Shown here piece after piece: positions 13,301-23,929 of a stretch of DNA of 64,000 nt (positions are counted from its first letter, which is position 1; each line of letters begins with the position of its first letter). Position numbers and translations under genes: made by a program. This stretch comes from Liolophura sinensis (Eukaryota; Mollusca; Polyplacophora; Chitonida; Chitonidae). Under the pieces are notes generated by a model. It saw only the letters and a list, made by a program, of their open reading frames with translations. It searched no databases and had not been told where the DNA came from. Location of the stretch: positions 46,489,385 through 46,553,384 of the forward strand of contig NC_088295.1 of NCBI RefSeq assembly GCF_032854445.1. Reading direction: 5' to 3'.

Positions 13301-16300
13301 GAGTGGATACTTCTGGCCTGTTTTGGCCCAGATTAATTATTTGTTAGATGTTAATAGTTTTGAGATGTCTGGAAGCTCTGATCACAAGTAATGATCAGCC
13401 CACAGGATCTCCGTCAATCTGATCATCATCACATTTGATGCGTGTGAAAAAATTCTTGAATCTGACATTAAACACTAATCACTTGATCAGTTACATACTT
13501 TAGAGGGAATTTTGTCAATAAAACTGTGATTACATGATGACAGTGCTGGCTCTTCCTTTCTGTAGGCTGGACCTATAATCCAACGTGTTTTTGATGTAGG
13601 TGTAGGTGTAGGTGTACATATGTGTATATTTTTTTTACAAATATTATTACTGGTTTCATTGAAAATTCCATTCCAAAGGTCATAATATAATAAAAGCAGG
13701 TTAAAGGATAATTCGATCTTGCCTGTTTTCTTCCTCTCCAGCTGTAGTTAAGAAGCTCTGTCATGGGTTTCCCCTCGCAAATAAGTTGTCTTCCACCATA
13801 ATGCTAGTTGCTGTCATCTGTATGAAGTATTGTAGGGTGCAGCAAAAAGCACCAATCAAATAATAAAATAAATAAATATATACATGTGTATCTTAGAAAG
13901 ATGTTTTAAGCTTTCTTCAGAATTCAAGAAAATATCATGTCAGCATCAGAAGAAATATTTTATGACCTTATTCGCATCTAAAAAACATTTTTTCGTGCAA
14001 GTACACCATGCCCCAATTCCAGCGACCCTACAAGGTGTTGGTGGGCTGCGTTATAAGTGAATATAAAGTCAGCCACTAAAGCTGAATTAATTAGTAAAGT
14101 AGTGTTCCAGAAATGTTCTAAAAATTTTTTTTTAAAATTCTACATTGCTTATCAGCAAAATAAATAGCAAACAATTATCAGTACCTAGCCACTCATTTGG
14201 TGACGCCATGTTGCAGTGTTATAGCTGTCTAGAGCAAAGTCACAAAACCTAGGAGCTCTCCCATATCATCGGTATTAAACAATGTGACGATGAGAAAATA
14301 CAAACAAAAATGCCTGATACCCAATCAAAGAGGATCAGCTCTGTTCCATGTACAAAGGGCAGATGTTTATTCTAGGTTGACGTTCAGTTAGGGAGATATT
14401 CGTGGACACAAGCATCATGTTTTAGCAGTCCTGCTTGTCCTCGTTTGGCATGAGCGTACATATTTGGCCTAGCTGACTGTACCGACTTCAGGGAATTGAT
14501 CAAACACAGCATGACCTTCTGATTGATAACAGACTATTTCATTCAGATTTTGGGAAGATATTTTCGTAATAAATCTGACTTTGTGGAGGAAAAATAATGC
14601 AAAGTCACAATACTTCTCTTCAAGCTATGACTCTCCCTAGGTGGTTTTCTTGCCAGCTCACCCTGACTAATTACTGCACTATCCTGCCCAACATGTACAC
14701 ATTGTGACGTGCCCTTAATTGTGTGGTTCATCAGTTTAACTCATCACAAAATCCAATTTATTGCGTTAATATCTGTCTATCCACTATAAGAAACCACACG
14801 GACAATAGAGACCTAATACGTTTTTTGACGTGACAGCCAGTTTTAACACGACGTTCTCAGTGCTAGTGATTGGAAGTTCATAAGGGCTTCTTCAACATGG
14901 CTACTTGGAGAGAATTGTCCGTCAGTGCCATATCCCCAGTGCTGAACTTCAACTTTTCGGCTTTCAAAACTTTATAGAATTTTTTTTACATATTTTTCTG
15001 TGATAACTGTCCTATATCATTTTTCGTATGTATATAGTGGCAGACTTTATGTTCACTTTAAATGTATTCAGTCAATCTCTTGTTGCATTCCACAGGCACG
15101 TCACACCCATTTATTTTGTTTGCTCTCGGCCAGACCAATTTAAGATTGGATTTATTATGTGGACAAGACAAGTGAGGTGATTTAATTATAATGATGCCAT
15201 TTAAAAGCTATGCAGTAAGTTCGTCTCAGGGCATTAGAGACATAAGTTGTGCATCACACTGTACACCAGTGACATCCAGTCAGAACCTGGTTTTGATTAG
15301 CATAACAATATTAAAATGGAAATGAGAAAAACTCATCTCATGCCTTGAGTTTCATTTCTGCATACATGTATATGTATGTGGATAATTGAGGTTGAACTTT
15401 TGGGACTATTGTGAACATTAAGGCTTCATTGGTGATATTTTCAAATGATGACACGAACATTTTGAAAACTACAAAGGGTTTTAGTACTGTTTTCAATAAT
15501 TTTTGTTCTTGAATTTATTCATGAGGATGTTGTTTCTAGGATCCACTTAGTACTACTGTAACTGAAAAACATGCACCTTTCTGGAAAAGATCAAAACCTA
15601 GGATTTGACTTGGCCTGATATAACTCATATCCAGGCTAATCTTTTACTTTTTTGCTTGCAAATCTTTTGGGGGAAATGATTCATAGCAATGAATTTCGAT
15701 GGGTATCAGCCTCAACATGCCCAATTTTCACAGCCAGTAGAACAATATTTGAAAGGGAAGGGCAAGATTGCTTCCTGGAATCTGCAAAGTAAAATTGTAT
15801 TTGAAGGAATAGTGCCATTTTGAAATCTTTTTTTTTTTTCCTTTGCTGGTGTGGGGGGGGGGGTGCGGGGGGGAGATAGAAAGCCATTTCAAAGTGCTTT
15901 GCTCTGCCAGCCTGTTATTTATAAATGGCTTCAGGAAAACAAATCATTGTAAAATATTAGTTTCAGTATCAGTTGATCTCTCATGAGATTGCTTGAGTCT
16001 TTTTGTCTCACAAAATGATATTATACACATTTTGTTTTGGGTACGAGGATTTGATCACATCTACAAAAAATAGGCCAGTATTTCTTGACGGTATGCCCAG
16101 AATCCTTTTAAAATGTTTTTTTTGTTTTTGGAATTTATTTTTTTTTTGCATGTGTGTCTTTTCTTAATCCAGCCATGATAAATTAACCAGAATTATAGTG
16201 ACAGTTGTTACACCCAAAAGGAAATAAGAAAGACTGATTTAAATATGATCCAGTAGGGAGTAGTGTCAGGTTTGCCTCTCCAGTTGTTGTAGTATCGATT

Positions 16301-19300
16301 GTTAAGTGATTGATTATTCTTGGACTGTTATGTGGGAACGTTGAGATGACAGAAAATCTCTACAATGCTCTGCTTCTCAGTACATTCACCCCAATTTGCA
16401 TAGTTATTCACAAAAGGCCATGCGCCCCAGCCAATTTTTGTATAAAGCAGGCTTAAGCAAGCAAAAGAAATGTTGCATTTCTGTCAGATAAATTCTCAAC
16501 TTGAATGGATATTTATGGGAATTGACAGATACCTGTCTCACAAGTGTGAAAGTCCCATGCATAACTTGGCCAGTAGAGTGTCTGAATGAACTAAGGCCAT
16601 CAATAAAAATGTTTGTTAGCTTAACCCGACCAACTCTCCAAAAAAACGTCCAATTTTTTTTTGTTATTTGTCTCCCTGTCTCATAGCTGTTTGAAATCTT
16701 TATCTTTTTCATAAGCCATGATGAAAAAAAGAATTCCATATTGACTGACCTGTTTTTTGTGATTGGGTGTGGGTTATATGCCCAGCAGTTTATTTGTAAC
16801 ATTTGGTTTGAGTCATATGCCCAATAGTTTGTAAGATTGGGTTGGAGCTCATATGCCCAATAGTTTGTAAGATTGAGTTGGAGCTCATATGCCCAATAGT
16901 TTTTTGTAAGATTGGGTTGGAGCCCATATGCTCAATAGTTTTTTGTAAGATTGGGTTGGAGCTCATATGCCCAACAGTTTTTTGTAAGATTGGGTTGGAG
17001 CTCATATGCCCAATAGTTTTTTGTAAGATTGGGTTGAGCTCATATGCCCAACAGTTTTTTGTAAGATTGGGTTGGAGCTCATATGCCCAACACTTTTTTG
17101 TAAGAAATGTTCAGATACATGTGGAAGTCTGGTTTTGTAATGTGTGGAATTCCATTTATTTTGCTCAGTCGGTTAACACGCTAGCGCAGCGTAATAACCT
17201 AGGAGTCTCTCATCAATGTGCTCATTGTGAGTTCAAGTCCAGCTCATGCTGGCTTCCCCTCCGGCCGTACGTGGGAAGGTCTGACAGCAATCTGCGGATG
17301 GGCGTGGGTTTCCCCCGGGCTCTGCCCGGTTTCCTCCCACCATAATGCTGGCCGCCGTCGTATAAGTGAAATATTCTTGAGTATGGCGTAAAACACCAAT
17401 CAAATAAATAAATAAATATATCTATCTATTTTTGGTCATGCACATGCTGGAGTAAATTATCATGTAGCAGCAACCTTTATAAGCAAAAAGGGCTTTGTAA
17501 GATAAATGTTTTTAGACTAGCTTTTTTTGTTGTCATGTACAGCTATCTCTTTACATGTATGTCTGGGGATTTCTGAAAGACTTGGTATTTAAACCTTATT
17601 TATCATGGCTCATAGTAGTAAATTAACCTACCCCCTTAAAGCCCTTGGTGGAAATATCCCCTGTGTGTGATCGAAGGCCTTAATTCTTACAATGATCATC
17701 CCAGGAAGAGGATTCGTACTTACAAGTTATGGAATGAATATGGGCTGATGGGAAGGAGATTTATTTTTGCATGGCATTAAAGCTACGCTAGGCAAAAATA
17801 GTCCAGCAAAAATCAGCCCTTATTCATTTAATAACCAAATGAACATTTGATGCAAAAATTTAAGAGAGTACATCTTGTTGTAATATCAGTGGCTCCAGAA
17901 TTTGTCCAGTGAGAAAAGACGCAGTGTTATTTAATGGTGTCATGGGAAGGCCACGTTGCTAATGCCCGTGTGCATGGGGAATGTTGCTAATGACGACATG
18001 CAGTATGAAATATATGTACATACAGCGTGATTGCCACATCATTAAACATGGAAAACGTATAATAAGTCTTTATACATCACCTTGGGTAGACTAAACTGAA
18101 TGATCTCACAATTCATCTAGTTGTTTATTGATTTATTTGATTGATGATTTACTCCATACTGAAGAATATTTCACTTATACGACGACGGCCATCATTATAT
18201 ATAATGGTGGGAGGAAACCGAGAAGAGCCAGGGGGAAACAGATGACCATCCGCAGGTTTCTGGCAGCCCTTGCCACATATGTATGGAGATGTCTTCTACC
18301 AATATGGCTGGCATATATCACACATGACATAATGCATGAAATTAGATCTACAGAGAATTGTTCAGTAACTTTTCAACATGTGGGAGGTTTACACAGCCAC
18401 CTCCCCGTAGTTTCTCCCACCCAAAGTCAGTGGCCATAGTCATATATGTGAAACATTCTTGAATACATCATAAAACATCAAAATAAATACATAAATGTAC
18501 CTGCATGCCTTTGTGTCCAACATTTTAAATGATCCCTTATTACCAGAGATTATTGAAAGAAAGAGTGACCATTATTCAAAGAGGGAAACTTGGACTGTTG
18601 GCTCTTCCCACAGGACCTCTGGGAGGAAACATGAATGAGCATATGCAATTCCATTTTTTAACCATGAAGACAGTCAATAATACATCGATCACTACACACA
18701 TCAGCTGAAATTATCAATAAATAGACCAGTTTTTCAATGTAGTGGTTGAAATAATTTTTCATATATTGTGACCAGTGATGGTGCTGTTTTGAAATTGATT
18801 GTACAATCAAGATGAATCCATCAGTTTTTGCTATTTATTCACTCATTGACACACTTATCACAGATGGGCACACTTATCACAGATGGGCACACTTATCACG
18901 GACCCTCTGTTCTGTCTACAGGTGACCATCAGCACTGTGGAAGACAGCTCCCTGTTGATCTGGCCCATGGACGGCCTTGAGCACTTTCTGCGGGGTAATA
19001 TGTACCTGAGCACGGTGATCAACACCCTCGTCGGGAAGGACATCACCCACAAGATGTACCAGATCCAGGAGATGCTACTGAACCGCAGCCACGATGGGGT
19101 GCTGCACGAGCAGGTGCTGACCCATTGTCCCTCCTCCATCATGAACCTCCGTAGTAACATGGGTCGCTCTGGCTCAGAAGTAAGCCTTCCGCGGGTTCAC
19201 AGCCCTAATGAGGATTGTAAAGGTATGACAGTTAATGTGATGGTGAGCTTTGGCTTCCAGAAAACAGACTGTCAAATTTAGGGCTTAATTAACATGCTGA

Positions 19301-20923
19301 TTCCTGGGAGCAATGTCTGATTCAAGACAAATTTTTGAAATACATGTATGAGTTTGGAGAATCGTAGAAATTGAAATTCTGACAGATGAATGTTCACAAT
19401 GACATTGCCTGCCAATAACACTATAAATGGTAAGGAGGTTTATTTTATTCTGAGATATTTCCTCCTTGTACAGTTAGCATCATTCATGATTTAGACTGAT
19501 ATTAAGGCAATATGTGCATGTCATTGAAAGTAGGGGATTGAACTGATTCTGTCCATGACAAGATTTGTAATTTTTTCTGGCCTGGAGGCGACACTTTTTC
19601 TTTTTTTTGACTGTATTTCTTTGAGCTTTGAACCTTAGCTTGATCAACCCAGATTTCATAAAAAGAAATTTGGCTCTGCTGGTAATCCCATTTGAGGCTG
19701 TAACTGGCCCTAAAGGCAGTGTTGGAAATTGGATTTGCATTTCATCTGCTGGTGAGAAAATCTTTGACACACCAAACAATCATCACGCTGCACCTGTCAC
19801 AGCGAGCACACAAACGTAATTATTGCGTCAAATTTTCACTGCTCAGGCTAATTCTGAAAATTAGTTTAAAATAATTAATGCTAATAATTAATTGTTTGAT
19901 TTCTGGCACATGATTTTATCATATGGAAAGAATTTCATGTTATTTCCCTCAGTATTATGGCTGAGAAATTGGCCTTGGATTAAGCTTCAAAATATTTAAA
20001 TCTAAATATTTACACCTACATTTGTAAATAGTTAAACTTAATTTTAAGCCAAGGCCTTTACTCTTTCAGTATGGAAAACTTAAAAAGTAAAGTGTAAGCA
20101 GTGAACAAGTATGAGAATTTGGCAATACTGATGAGAGCGAATCATGAACATCAGCCACAACGGTTTTGTTTACTGTTACTTTTCAAACTTCATGTGTTCA
20201 TGTCTTGTGCCCTTGTGAACAGTTATTATCGGTTTTGCACTATGTAAAGTTGAAAGCTTTGTTAAACTTATTTATCATACATGATAAACACAGCCTGATG
20301 TACCTGAGAGTTGAAGAAACTAGGACAGAGGACAAATGTTTAAACACCTTAAGATCGCTGGAGATCCCGCAGGAGCTACAGACTCAGATTGGCCGCTTGA
20401 TGTCAAGGGCTGATCAGCACCATAATGGAAATAGGGTGCCTGAAAATTGTTTTTTTTTCTTTTCCAGAATGATGTATAAGTATTTCATTTTATTAACTAT
20501 ATAAAAAATTATCCTTAGCAAAAATATGGTAGTGCATACATGTACATGCATATGTGTATTGTACATGTACATGCATATGTGTATTGTACATGTACATGCA
20601 TATGTGTATTGTACATGTACATGCATATGTGTATTGTACATGTACATGCATATGTGTATTATACATGTGTTTTGTGTACTTTGTGTATGTTTTATTTTCC
20701 AAACTTCTTTTTTCTCCTCTGTTTTAATTAGTTCATGAAATTTTTTAGAGAAGTACTTTATTCATCGCAAATGTTGGCTGATCTACATTTGTTTGAAGAT
20801 GCGCTTGATAGTGTTTCTTTGGTGTTTACAGGAATCCAGTTCTCAGCCAGTGCGTTCTCCAACTCACATCAGTCCTCGCTGAAAACCTTGCCCTCATCAA
20901 ACACCTATGAGACAAGTGTCTGA
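735..20923 (+). CDS. POPDC: Popeye domain-containing protein (POPDC/BVES-like), 4 coding exons
   Basis: The coding exons 735-1387, 6205-6319, 18922-19222 and 20832-20923 join with matching phases (2, 0, 1) and GT-AG borders to give 386 residues. The order is a short extracellular N-terminus (1-78) rich in N-glycosylation sequons (about N11, N18, N23, N28, N54, N58), three hydrophobic segments near 81-99, 106-130 and 136-152, then a cytoplasmic Popeye domain from about 155 to 320. Family hallmarks seen are LEAQHALFQLANLC, the LLKGR turn (214-218), DSPE (238-241), YQVT (255-258, split by intron 2) and GKDITHKMY (294-302). In vertebrates DSPE and FQVT line the cAMP-binding pocket, and the proteins sit in the plasma membrane of muscle and epithelia, where they modulate channel trafficking. 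The tail after about 330 is Ser-rich and not conserved. The ATG at 735 is chosen because the glycosylated N-terminus follows it and a candidate acceptor lies at 633; a GTG directly precedes it. Which vertebrate paralogue it matches cannot be decided. Confidence 0.94.
2248..2290. repeat. 11-bp tandem repeat, 4 copies
   Basis: CTGGGGGTACA repeated four times with one T to C change. Confidence 0.85.
2353..2708 (+). mobile_element. tRNA-derived SINE, family B, near full length
   Basis: The head carries a tRNA box A (TGGCTCAGTTGGTAGAGGA) and box B-like GGTCAATCC. A conserved body and a tail AAACCCCAAGCACTCACAC follow. Reverse copies at 48599, 55652 and 59685 share body and tail, supporting one family. 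Confidence 0.8.
3428..3690 (-). mobile_element. SINE family A, reverse copy
   Basis: Reads tail to head on the plus strand: TTTATTTCATTGGTGTTTTA, the core with CCAGCATTATGGTGG, then the tRNA-like head with GACTTGAACTCACAG. The head is followed by a C-run. Confidence 0.8.
4525..4755 (+). mobile_element. SINE family A, forward copy
   Basis: Partial head (GCGCCGCGTAATGACC), box B GAGTTCAAGTCC, core, and an AAATAAATA tail. Confidence 0.85.
4766..4882 (+). mobile_element. SINE family A, 3' fragment
   Basis: Only the 3' half: CCTCCCACCATAGTTCTGG, AATATTCTTAAGTACAGC and CACCAATCAAATAAATA. It lies directly after the previous copy in the same orientation. Confidence 0.75.
6205..6319 (+). CDS. POPDC: POPDC coding exon 2
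   Basis: Begins after TTATTTTACAG and completes Arg218. It encodes residues 219-256, including the conserved FVDSPEYES stretch of the cAMP pocket, and ends TATCAG|GTAGGC in phase 0. Too short to stand out as an ORF, it was recognised from the LKVTVDRVFLHYINPNQFVD homology to BVES. Confidence 0.92.
7655..7800 (+). mobile_element. SINE family C fragment
   Basis: Shares GGCAGCAGCACTTTGG, CCTGCCACAAGAAGACA and TAATGACTCCTTGTCAT blocks with the fuller copy at 50011-50352. Confidence 0.65.
9457..9635 (+). mobile_element. SINE family A, truncated forward copy
   Basis: Starts inside the core at CAGCTCATGCTCGC, lacks the tRNA head, and ends AATCAGATAAATAAATAAA. Confidence 0.85.
11801..12057 (-). mobile_element. 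SINE family A, reverse copy
   Basis: Tail TTTATTTATTTGATTGGTG, core with an internal duplication (GGCCATCATTATATATAATG), then the tRNA-like head ending GCCATGGAGGAC. Confidence 0.8.
12160..12812. repeat. 38-bp satellite, about 17 copies
   Basis: The unit begins TTAGCTCGCCACATTAGC, passes through TACCCCAGCTAGCTGACGTG and repeats. Some units carry a 4-bp insertion making the palindrome AGCTACATGTAGCT. Point changes are scattered and there is no conserved frame. Confidence 0.9.
13739..13878 (+). mobile_element. SINE family A, decayed 3' fragment
   Basis: Weak match to the core (CATGGGTTTCCCC, CCACCATAATGCTAG) and the tail CACCAATCAAATAATAAA. Confidence 0.6.
16758..17103. repeat. 39-bp satellite, 9 copies
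   Basis: The unit is GATTGGGTTGGAGCTCATAT followed by GCCCAATAGTTTTTTGTAA. The first three copies are 3-5 nt shorter in the T-run. As 39 is 13 codons it opens long repetitive ORFs on both strands, which I do not treat as genes. Confidence 0.9.
17163..17419 (+). mobile_element. SINE family A, full-length forward copy
   Basis: A complete element: tRNA head (GCTCAGTCGGTTAACACGCT), box B GAGTTCAAGTCC, the well-preserved core (GGGTTTCCCCCGGGCTCTGC), and a CAAATAAATAAATAAATA tail. A good reference copy for the window. Confidence 0.9.
18123..18295 (-). mobile_element. SINE family A, reverse fragment
   Basis: Tail and core only; shares the GGCCATCATTATATATAATG variant with the copy at 11801, suggesting a common subfamily. 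Confidence 0.75.
18850..18900. repeat. 19-bp tandem repeat, 2.7 copies
   Basis: CACACTTATCACAGATGGG repeated, ending about 20 nt before the acceptor of POPDC exon 3. Confidence 0.85.
18922..19222 (+). CDS. POPDC: POPDC coding exon 3
   Basis: Follows the acceptor TTCTGTCTACAG. It encodes VTISTVEDSSLLIWPMD, the rest of the Popeye domain (GKDITHKMY) and a Ser-rich linker. GC content is clearly higher than in the flanking introns. The main donor is AAAG|GTATGA at 19223 (phase 1). A second, better-consensus donor GAA|GTAAGC lies inside the exon at 19180 (phase 0). Confidence 0.92.
19223..20831 (+). other. POPDC intron 3
   Basis: 1.6 kb, AT-rich, with a 25-bp tandem repeat at 20537-20660 shortly before the last exon. 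A short protein-like stretch near 20350-20430 lacks convincing splice sites. Confidence 0.7.
20537..20660. repeat. 25-bp tandem repeat, 5 copies
   Basis: TACATGTACATGCATATGTG plus TATTG, nearly identical in all copies. Each unit holds the palindromes ACATGT and ATGCAT. Confidence 0.9.
20832..20923 (+). CDS. POPDC: POPDC terminal coding exon
   Basis: After GGTGTTTACAG, joining in phase 1 gives GIQFSASAFSNSHQ...ETSV and a TGA at 20921-20923. If exon 3 ends at 19179, the same exon is read in another frame as ESSSQPVRSPTHISPR and stops earlier. Neither tail is conserved enough to prove which is used. ATTAAA at 21145-21150 is one possible polyadenylation signal. Confidence 0.75.
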
Positions 20924-21998
20924 CACAAGCACAGCATAGGTTCCAACATATGTGTACAACTCCTGTCACCATAATTCTGTGAAAATGTCTGAGTATCTTG
21001 TGTGCTAGCTATAGTTATCCCCCCTTAGTGTGCCCAGTTGGGCCAGTTGTCTCCCCTCTTACGTGGTATTTCTGATGATCCTGCAGGTAGGATGATGTGA
21101 AAATCATGAGAAAGTAGCTTCCATATAGATCACGCAGTGTGTAGATTAAAACTTGAAAAAGTGATTGTGAAGGGATTATGAAAAATGTGATGGTTATATA
21201 TACCCCCCAAACTTGTTAAATGCCATCTTGCTCATGTTTTGATAATTGCTTTGTGATCACAGTCTATATCACAAACCTAAATTTAACCAAGTTGCCTTGC
21301 TTTTCAAATTTTGGAAAAAGTGAACAAATCTATTATTCTTGAAACCCGTATTGTTTTGCTCATACCCCTGTTCTATGCTAAGCCTAGTCTGTATATTTTT
21401 GCTACCTGTGTAAAGCTGAAGCAATATGCTGTTATGCCTGGTACATGTGTGTAACATTGTATAACATTGTTTATGATTAAATGTTAGTTTTATATTGTGT
21501 TTAATTTGGTTAACTGTATATAAGAAGTGAAAATATTTGTATTTCTTCAACCTTGGAAACCTTTTGGCACAGTGACGCATAGTTTGACCTATATGCAGGC
21601 CAAATGAATGTTTAAAAATAAGATTGTTGTACTTGAAAAAGACTCATTTGCATTTCAGTGAGTAAAATAGATTAAGTGAAGAGTCTTTAGTATTTAGTAC
21701 TAAACTGGTGAAGGCCTTTTGAAAACAATTCATGTGTGCCACCAGTTGTAAATGACTTGCCTCCACTCATATAGCATTCATTCAACAGTCAGTGAAATTA
21801 TGCATAACTTCATGATTGCCTAATTTGCATTCATGATTTTCAGAAACTGCACAGGGGCTTCAGCATTACATGTGGCAAGTGTTGAGTAAATATGATTAAT
21901 GGTTGCAGAGAAAATCAAGGTAGCTGAATAGATGTATGGCGTGCAAGGGACCTCTGTGGCCGAGTGGTTAGCCTGTTAGCACGGCACAATAACCCAAT

Positions 21999-22124
21999 GG
22001 CCCCTTTCACAAAGAGCATGTTATGTTACGTGCATGTATCGTCCATGGCAACCAGTATTGTAAGCATGACATGGTCAAGGTAGTTACGTGAACGTAGCGC
22101 TACATGCACTTTGTGAAACGGGGC
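21999..22124. mobile_element. Short palindromic MITE-like element
   Basis: Terminal inverted repeats GCCCCTTTCACAAAG and CTTTGTGAAACGGGGC continue into imperfect subterminal pairing (GTTACGTGCATGTA). AATG is present at both outer edges, a possible target duplication. It follows a SINE-A head fragment (GTGGCCGAGTGGTTAGCC) at 21951-21998. Confidence 0.7.
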
Positions 22125-22740
22125 AATGTTTGACAATAAGTCCACAGCAAATGACATGAAAAGATCCAGTATAAAGCAAATTAAGTCTCTGGGAAGAATT
22201 CCCGTGATTCAGAAGTACATTGTAATTAATTTTATATAAAGTTATTGGAATGGTATTAAAGTCCACTGCTTGCATCATGCTTGTCAAGGTTGAAGATTTA
22301 CGCAAATATTGGCTTTCCATGATTTTTGAAGATGAGGTTAAAATTTATAATCTTTTTGTAGAATATTGGTATTGGTAAAGTTGTGTTAGCAAGCCTGATT
22401 AAGTGTGACTTGATTTACATGCTGTACTGTTATATGTGTGAAGTAGACACTCTGGTTCAGGTATTATTTTTTGTCCTTTGAATTTGATGTAAACATTTAC
22501 TGTGGCTATATTGTTGAAATATGTACTACTGAATTCCTGAAATGCAAAAAAATGTTGTGGGAAAGTATAAAGATAAGAGATCTTAAACTACATCTGTTTC
22601 ATGTGTATGTCAAATTATTGAAAATTGTCTGAAGTGTCGTGACTGTTCATATTAATACAACTGACCGAGTCAGTCACAGGCTGAGATAACAATATATAAT
22701 TCTCCTTTGTGAAGTGTGGTGCATTTTATGTCCATAGTGT

Positions 22741-23300
22741 ACGAGTCAGGGTGCAGGTGTGTGTACATGTCAGGGTGCAGGTGTGTGTACATATCAGGGT
22801 GCAGGTGTGTGTACATGTCAGGGTGCAGGTGTGTGTACATGTCAGGGTGCAGGTGTGTGTACATGTCAGGGTGCAGGCGCGTGTACATGTCAGGGTGCAG
22901 GCATGTGTACATGTCAGGGTGCAGGCATTGTACATGCCAGGGTGCAGGCATGTGTACATGCCAGGGTGCAGGGCGTGTGTACATGTCAGGGTGCAGGTGT
23001 GTGTACATGTCAGGGTGCAGGTGTTTGTACATGTCAGGGTGCAGGTGTGTGTACATGTCAGGGTGCAGGAATGTGTATGTCAGAGTGCAGGTGTGTGTAC
23101 AGGTCAGGGTGCAGGCATGTGTACATGTCAGGGTGCAGGTGTGTGTACATGTCAGGGTGCAGGCAAATGTACATGTCAGGGTGCAGGCATGTGTACATGT
23201 CAGGGTGCAGGTTTGTGTACATGTTAGTGTGAAATCATCTGTACGTGTCAGGTTGCAGACATGTGTACATGTAGGTGTGCCGGTATGTGTGTATGCATGC
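22741..23300. repeat. 24-bp satellite, about 23 copies
   Basis: The unit GTGCAGGTGTGTGTACATGT plus CAGG is highly regular to about 23230, then decays. As 24 is a multiple of three, four long Cys/Val-rich ORFs appear on both strands; they are artefacts of the repeat. It may lie in or beyond the POPDC 3' UTR. Confidence 0.9.
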
Positions 23301-23929
23301 GTATATTGATGAGTGCAGGCATCAGGTATTTAGGCTGTATAGTTTGCCATGGATTCTAGGTCTATATACGTCATGTGTTTTATACTGTAAGTACGACTGA
23401 CTGTTCATATGGTATAGATATGAGCTGATATCAGTGTGCACATAGGTGACTTATTAATGCCTGAGCTTGTATGTAATTTCCTTCCTGGTAGCACCTGATA
23501 ATGCTGACTACAAAGCCAAGCCCAGTCTCAAATATAAAGGTGTTACTGACTCCTTACTTTTATGATACAGCCTGGCAAACCTGGGTGCCCCACCTTCACA
23601 TAGATGGCTAAGTTTGATTTGTTTCAAGAATCATGATAAAAAAAAAACAAAGGTTTGTCAGCATCAATGGTGTGCAAATGTAACACTATTATAAAGAAAA
23701 CACATTTGCACTTTGACAGTAAAGTTGCTACATCATTGTATTTATGTTGTGAGGTACATTGTCACATAATTGAGTAATTGTATTCTCAGTCAGGATTTGT
23801 CTGAAATGCTCAGGCGGCAGTGAACCAAACTTCTGGGCTTCCTGTACACATGTACCCTCTAGGAGCGATAAAACAGCTGTAGTATTACCCAGCAGTATTA
23901 CCATGTTTTGTACAAATAACACATAAGAG

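Larger units (their letters stand above)
6320..18921 (+). other. POPDC intron 2
   Basis: A 12.6 kb intron interrupting the cAMP-pocket motif between Gln256 and Val257. It contains a SINE-C fragment (7655-7800), SINE-A copies (9457, 11801, 13739, 17163, 18123), a 38-bp satellite (12160-12812), a 39-bp satellite (16758-17103) and homopolymer runs (poly-G near 15850). Apart from a weak antisense coding-like patch at 8484-8904, I see no other exon. Confidence 0.85.

Noticed and set aside
16404-16802. 132-aa minus-strand ORF
   Set aside because: Ends in the 39-bp satellite and shows no protein-family features.
16790-17345. 167-aa plus-strand and 71-aa minus-strand repetitive ORFs
   Set aside because: Produced by the 39-bp satellite (13 codons) running into a SINE-A copy; simultaneous openness on both strands points to repeat artefact.
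20340-20440. Protein-like stretch IPQELQTQIGRLMSRADQHHNG as a further POPDC exon
   Set aside because: The preceding AG has no pyrimidine tract, no good donor follows, and the phase from exon 3 (1) meets a stop; exon 3 joins directly to 20832.
22670-23309. Several overlapping ORFs of 128-197 aa on both strands with Cys/Val/His-rich repeats
   Set aside because: All arise from the 24-bp satellite, whose period is a multiple of three; no start context, domain or non-repeat sequence supports a protein.
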